A stretch of DNA of 45,952 bases from JAVMKJ01 sp031732875 (GTDB lineage Bacteria; Pseudomonadota; Gammaproteobacteria; Competibacterales; Competibacteraceae): assembly GCA_031732875.1 (NCBI GenBank), contig JAVMKL010000029.1, forward strand, positions 1-45,952, given 5' to 3'. Shown one piece after another: positions 44,555 to 45,952 of the stretch. The position numbers and the translations under genes were made by a program. Position 1 is the stretch's first letter. The number at the start of each line of letters is the position of its first letter. The notes beneath the pieces are model-generated. The model saw only the letters and a list, made by a program, of their open reading frames with translations, was not told where the DNA came from and made no database searches.

Positions 44555-44567
44555 AAATCCCCCCTCG

Positions 44568-44588
44568 CCCCTCTTTGTCAAAGGGGGG
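44568..44588 (+). other. Hairpin downstream of reverse transcriptase gene
   Basis: CCCCTCTTTG pairs with CAAAGGGGGG (one T-G wobble) around a single T. It lies 14 bp after the RT stop. It resembles a widespread repeat (CCCTCTTTGTCAAAGGGG). It may stabilise the mRNA end or separate the RT message from the template RNA; it lacks a clear T tract for a terminator. Confidence 0.55.
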
Positions 44589-44673
44589 AACGGCAACGCG
44601 CCATTCGCGAGCCAAGTGGGTATGACGATTTCCGGTAATCCTTTAAGCTTGTCAGTCGGGACGGCGGTCGGAC

Positions 44674-44801
44674 AGCCGGCGCGAACCGCGTCCTGCGCGG
44701 CGGGTCCTGGAACAACAACGCGCGCAACGTGCGGGCGGCGTACCGCAACCACGACCACCCCGACAACCGCAACGACAACATCGGTTTTCGCTGTGCCCGA
44801 G
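44674..44801 (+). other. DGR template repeat (TR)
   Basis: 128 bp in the 406-bp gap between the RT gene and the next FGS gene. It is rich in AAC codons (Trp then Asn-Asn-Asn, followed by further Asn), the typical pattern that maximises diversity on adenine mutagenesis. It is matched by variable repeats at 41659-41786 and 42766-42893 with differences only at adenines, and more loosely by 45719-45846. No ribosome-binding site or sensible reading frame surrounds it, so it is a noncoding template RNA. The rest of 44555-44960 contains only the hairpin above. Confidence 0.96.
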
Positions 44802-44960
44802 CTCGCGACCGGACCGGAGGGTCCGAACCCGAACAGATCGCCGTCCCGGGCGTTTCTCTTGAATCGCCGAAACCTCAAGGCCGCCGGCGTGCCAGTAGCG
44901 GGAGCGGACGCCCCGCGAACCCTCGCCGGTCGGCCGTCCCCGCACCATCCGTAACCCGCC

Positions 44961-45857
44961 ATGACCGTGCGCATCGTCGATGCCGCCTGGCACCCGCTGG
45001 TCACCGGCCATCCCCCTCGCTGGGCCAGCGGCTGGGGGCAGGATCGGTGGGGCGTCTTCGTCGAGTTCACCCTGCAAGAGATTATCCAACGGCTGCGGTG
45101 GATACCGCCGGGGCGGTTCTGGATGGGTTCGCCGGAGGAGGAACCGGGCCGCTACGATACCGAAGGCCCCCGCTATCAGGTCACGCTGACCGAGGGTTAC
45201 TGGCTGTTCGACACGCCCTGCACCCAGGCGCTGTGGGAAGCGGTGATGGGGAAGAATCCAAGCCGGTTCCAAAGCCTGACCCGGCCGGTGGAGCAGGTCA
45301 GTTGGTACGACGTGCAGGACTTTCTGGCGCGCATCAACGGCCGGATTGCCGGTCTCGACCTGACGCTACCCAACGAAGCCCGATGGGAACACGCCTGCCG
45401 AGCGGGGACCGAGACGGCCATCTACACCGGCGCCCTGGACATCCTGGGCGAGAACAACGCGCCGGCACTGGACCCGATTGCCTGGTACGGCGGCAACAGC
45501 GGCGTCGATTTCGATCTGGAAAGTGGTCACGACAGTTCTGGCTGGTCAGAAAAGCAATACCCACACATGCGGGCGGGGACTCATCCGGTGAAGCTCAAGC
45601 AAGCTAATCCATGGGGGCTGCACGACATGCTCGGCAACGTCTGGGAGTGGTGCCAAGACCACTGGCACGAAAACTACCAAGGCGCTCCGGTCGACGGCTC
45701 GGCATGGGAAGACCGCGACGCCGACGCACCCCGCATCGCGCGCGGCGGGTCCTGGTTCCACGGCGGGCGCGGCGGGCGAGCGGCGATCCGCGGCCAGGGC
45801 CACCCCGCCTACTTCTTCGACTACTTCGGTTTTCGCTGTGCCCGGGTTCGGTCGTGA
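44961..45857 (+). CDS. FGS-domain protein, second DGR-linked variable protein
   Basis: 298 aa. A short N-terminus (MTVRIVDAAWHPLVTGHPPR) is followed by one FGS domain: IQRLRWIPPGRFWMGSPEEE, VTLTEGYWLFDTPCTQALWE, NPWGLHDMLGNVWEWCQDHW, RGGSW, GFRCARVRS. It is closely related to the C-terminal FGS domain of the 39236-43063 gene. The variable segment at its end aligns to the template but with many non-adenine changes, so it may be an older target. No good ribosome-binding site precedes ATG 44961. It may be a free diversified ligand binder or sensor subunit. Confidence 0.87.
   Translation: MTVRIVDAAWHPLVTGHPPRWASGWGQDRWGVFVEFTLQEIIQRLRWIPPGRFWMGSPEEEPGRYDTEGPRYQVTLTEGYWLFDTPCTQALWEAVMGKNPSRFQSLTRPVEQVSWYDVQDFLARINGRIAGLDLTLPNEARWEHACRAGTETAIYTGALDILGENNAPALDPIAWYGGNSGVDFDLESGHDSSGWSEKQYPHMRAGTHPVKLKQANPWGLHDMLGNVWEWCQDHWHENYQGAPVDGSAWEDRDADAPRIARGGSWFHGGRGGRAAIRGQGHPAYFFDYFGFRCARVRS
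45719..45846 (+). other. Diverged variable repeat VR-3
   Basis: 128 bp aligned without gaps to the template. It shares the GGCGGGTCCTGG and TTCGGTTTTCGCTGTGCCCG anchors. It differs at many template adenines and also at about a dozen other bases (for example GCG to GGG and CGC to TTC), unlike the other two repeats. It reads Trp-Phe-His-Gly in the variable loop. Confidence 0.7.
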
Positions 45858-45869
45858 GCCCGGCCTGCT

Positions 45870-45952
45870 TTAAGGTTCCGATGGCTTGAGAATCAGGCGA
45901 TACCGCGCCGGTCCGGGAGTCAACGGCGCGGGTTCTCCCTTTGCCCAGTTCT
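45870..45952 (-). CDS. Possible C-terminus of a convergent gene (partial)
   Basis: On the minus strand a frame open to the window edge ends in GEPAPLTPGPARYRLILKP, SEP and a TAA stop at 45870. It converges on the FGS gene with a 12-bp gap. Only about 27 residues are visible and I do not recognise a family. The composition looks coding, but the call is weak. Confidence 0.3.
   Translation of the reverse strand, partial: NWAKGEPAPLTPGPARYRLILKPSEP

Noticed and set aside
44729..45607. Open frame running through the template repeat into the FGS gene
   Set aside because: It reads the FGS gene out of frame and has Pro/Ala/Arg-rich translation. The template repeat is better explained as noncoding.

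Overview
The window comes from a GC-rich gammaproteobacterium. The housekeeping genes look gammaproteobacterial: an E. coli Can-type carbonic anhydrase, an NhaR-like LysR regulator, TadA, tRNA-Ser(CGA), and the RDD/SpoIIM/DUF4129/DUF4350/MoxR/DUF58 cluster. PEP-CTERM genes, several toxin-antitoxin pairs and a TIR/trypsin/FGS conflict cluster suggest a large environmental genome, for example an aggregate- or biofilm-forming lineage related to Competibacteraceae or Chromatiales. That placement is an inference, not a measurement.

Layout. Positions 1-8.7 kb hold mostly core genes: a partial crotonyl-CoA reductase-like gene, carbonic anhydrase, a decayed ribosome-hibernation gene, a LysR regulator, a hybrid histidine kinase, tadA, a TPR protein, tRNA-Ser, a crotonase, two small unknown ORFs, a candidate small RNA with its own promoter and terminator, an HNH protein and a Bax-inhibitor-1 membrane protein. 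From 8.8 to 22.5 kb a minus-strand membrane/MoxR operon (RDD, SpoIIM, DUF4129, DUF4350, moxR, DUF58) is split between moxR and DUF58 by about 7 kb of accessory DNA. That DNA carries three toxin-antitoxin pairs and a sigma-54-type PEP-CTERM operon. A 338-bp copy of the moxR 3' end, about 97-98% identical, lies at 11685-12022; with the intact copy it brackets the PEP-CTERM operon and one TA pair. Positions 22.6-28.3 kb hold DUF805, an HD-GYP phosphodiesterase and a TopB-RecQ fusion. Gene fragments (NADAR, Uma2) and a palindromic repeat follow.

Positions 28.8-35.4 kb are a RiPP (azol(in)e peptide) gene cluster with two divergent arms. The left arm encodes a 70-aa precursor with a Tat-signal-like leader and a Gly/Ser core, a DUF692 (MNIO-type) enzyme, and an HPr-kinase-like protein with a PqqD-like N-terminus. 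The right arm encodes a 40-aa coupled peptide, a fused E1-like/YcaO cyclodehydratase and a SagB-type dehydrogenase.

Positions 35.4-45.9 kb are a conflict (immunity-type) system fused to a diversity-generating retroelement (DGR). The gene order is trypsin-co-occurring protein, trypsin-like protein that has lost its catalytic serine, TIR protein, MoxR-type ATPase, a large protein with two FGS (C-type-lectin-fold) domains, HRDC accessory protein, reverse transcriptase, template repeat, and a second FGS protein. The template repeat (44674-44801) matches two variable repeats inside the large FGS gene. All 13 and all 17 differences fall on template adenines, the signature of adenine-directed mutagenic retrohoming. 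The FGS domains are thus probably hypervariable sensors that feed TIR and protease-like effectors through a shared C-terminal adaptor module.
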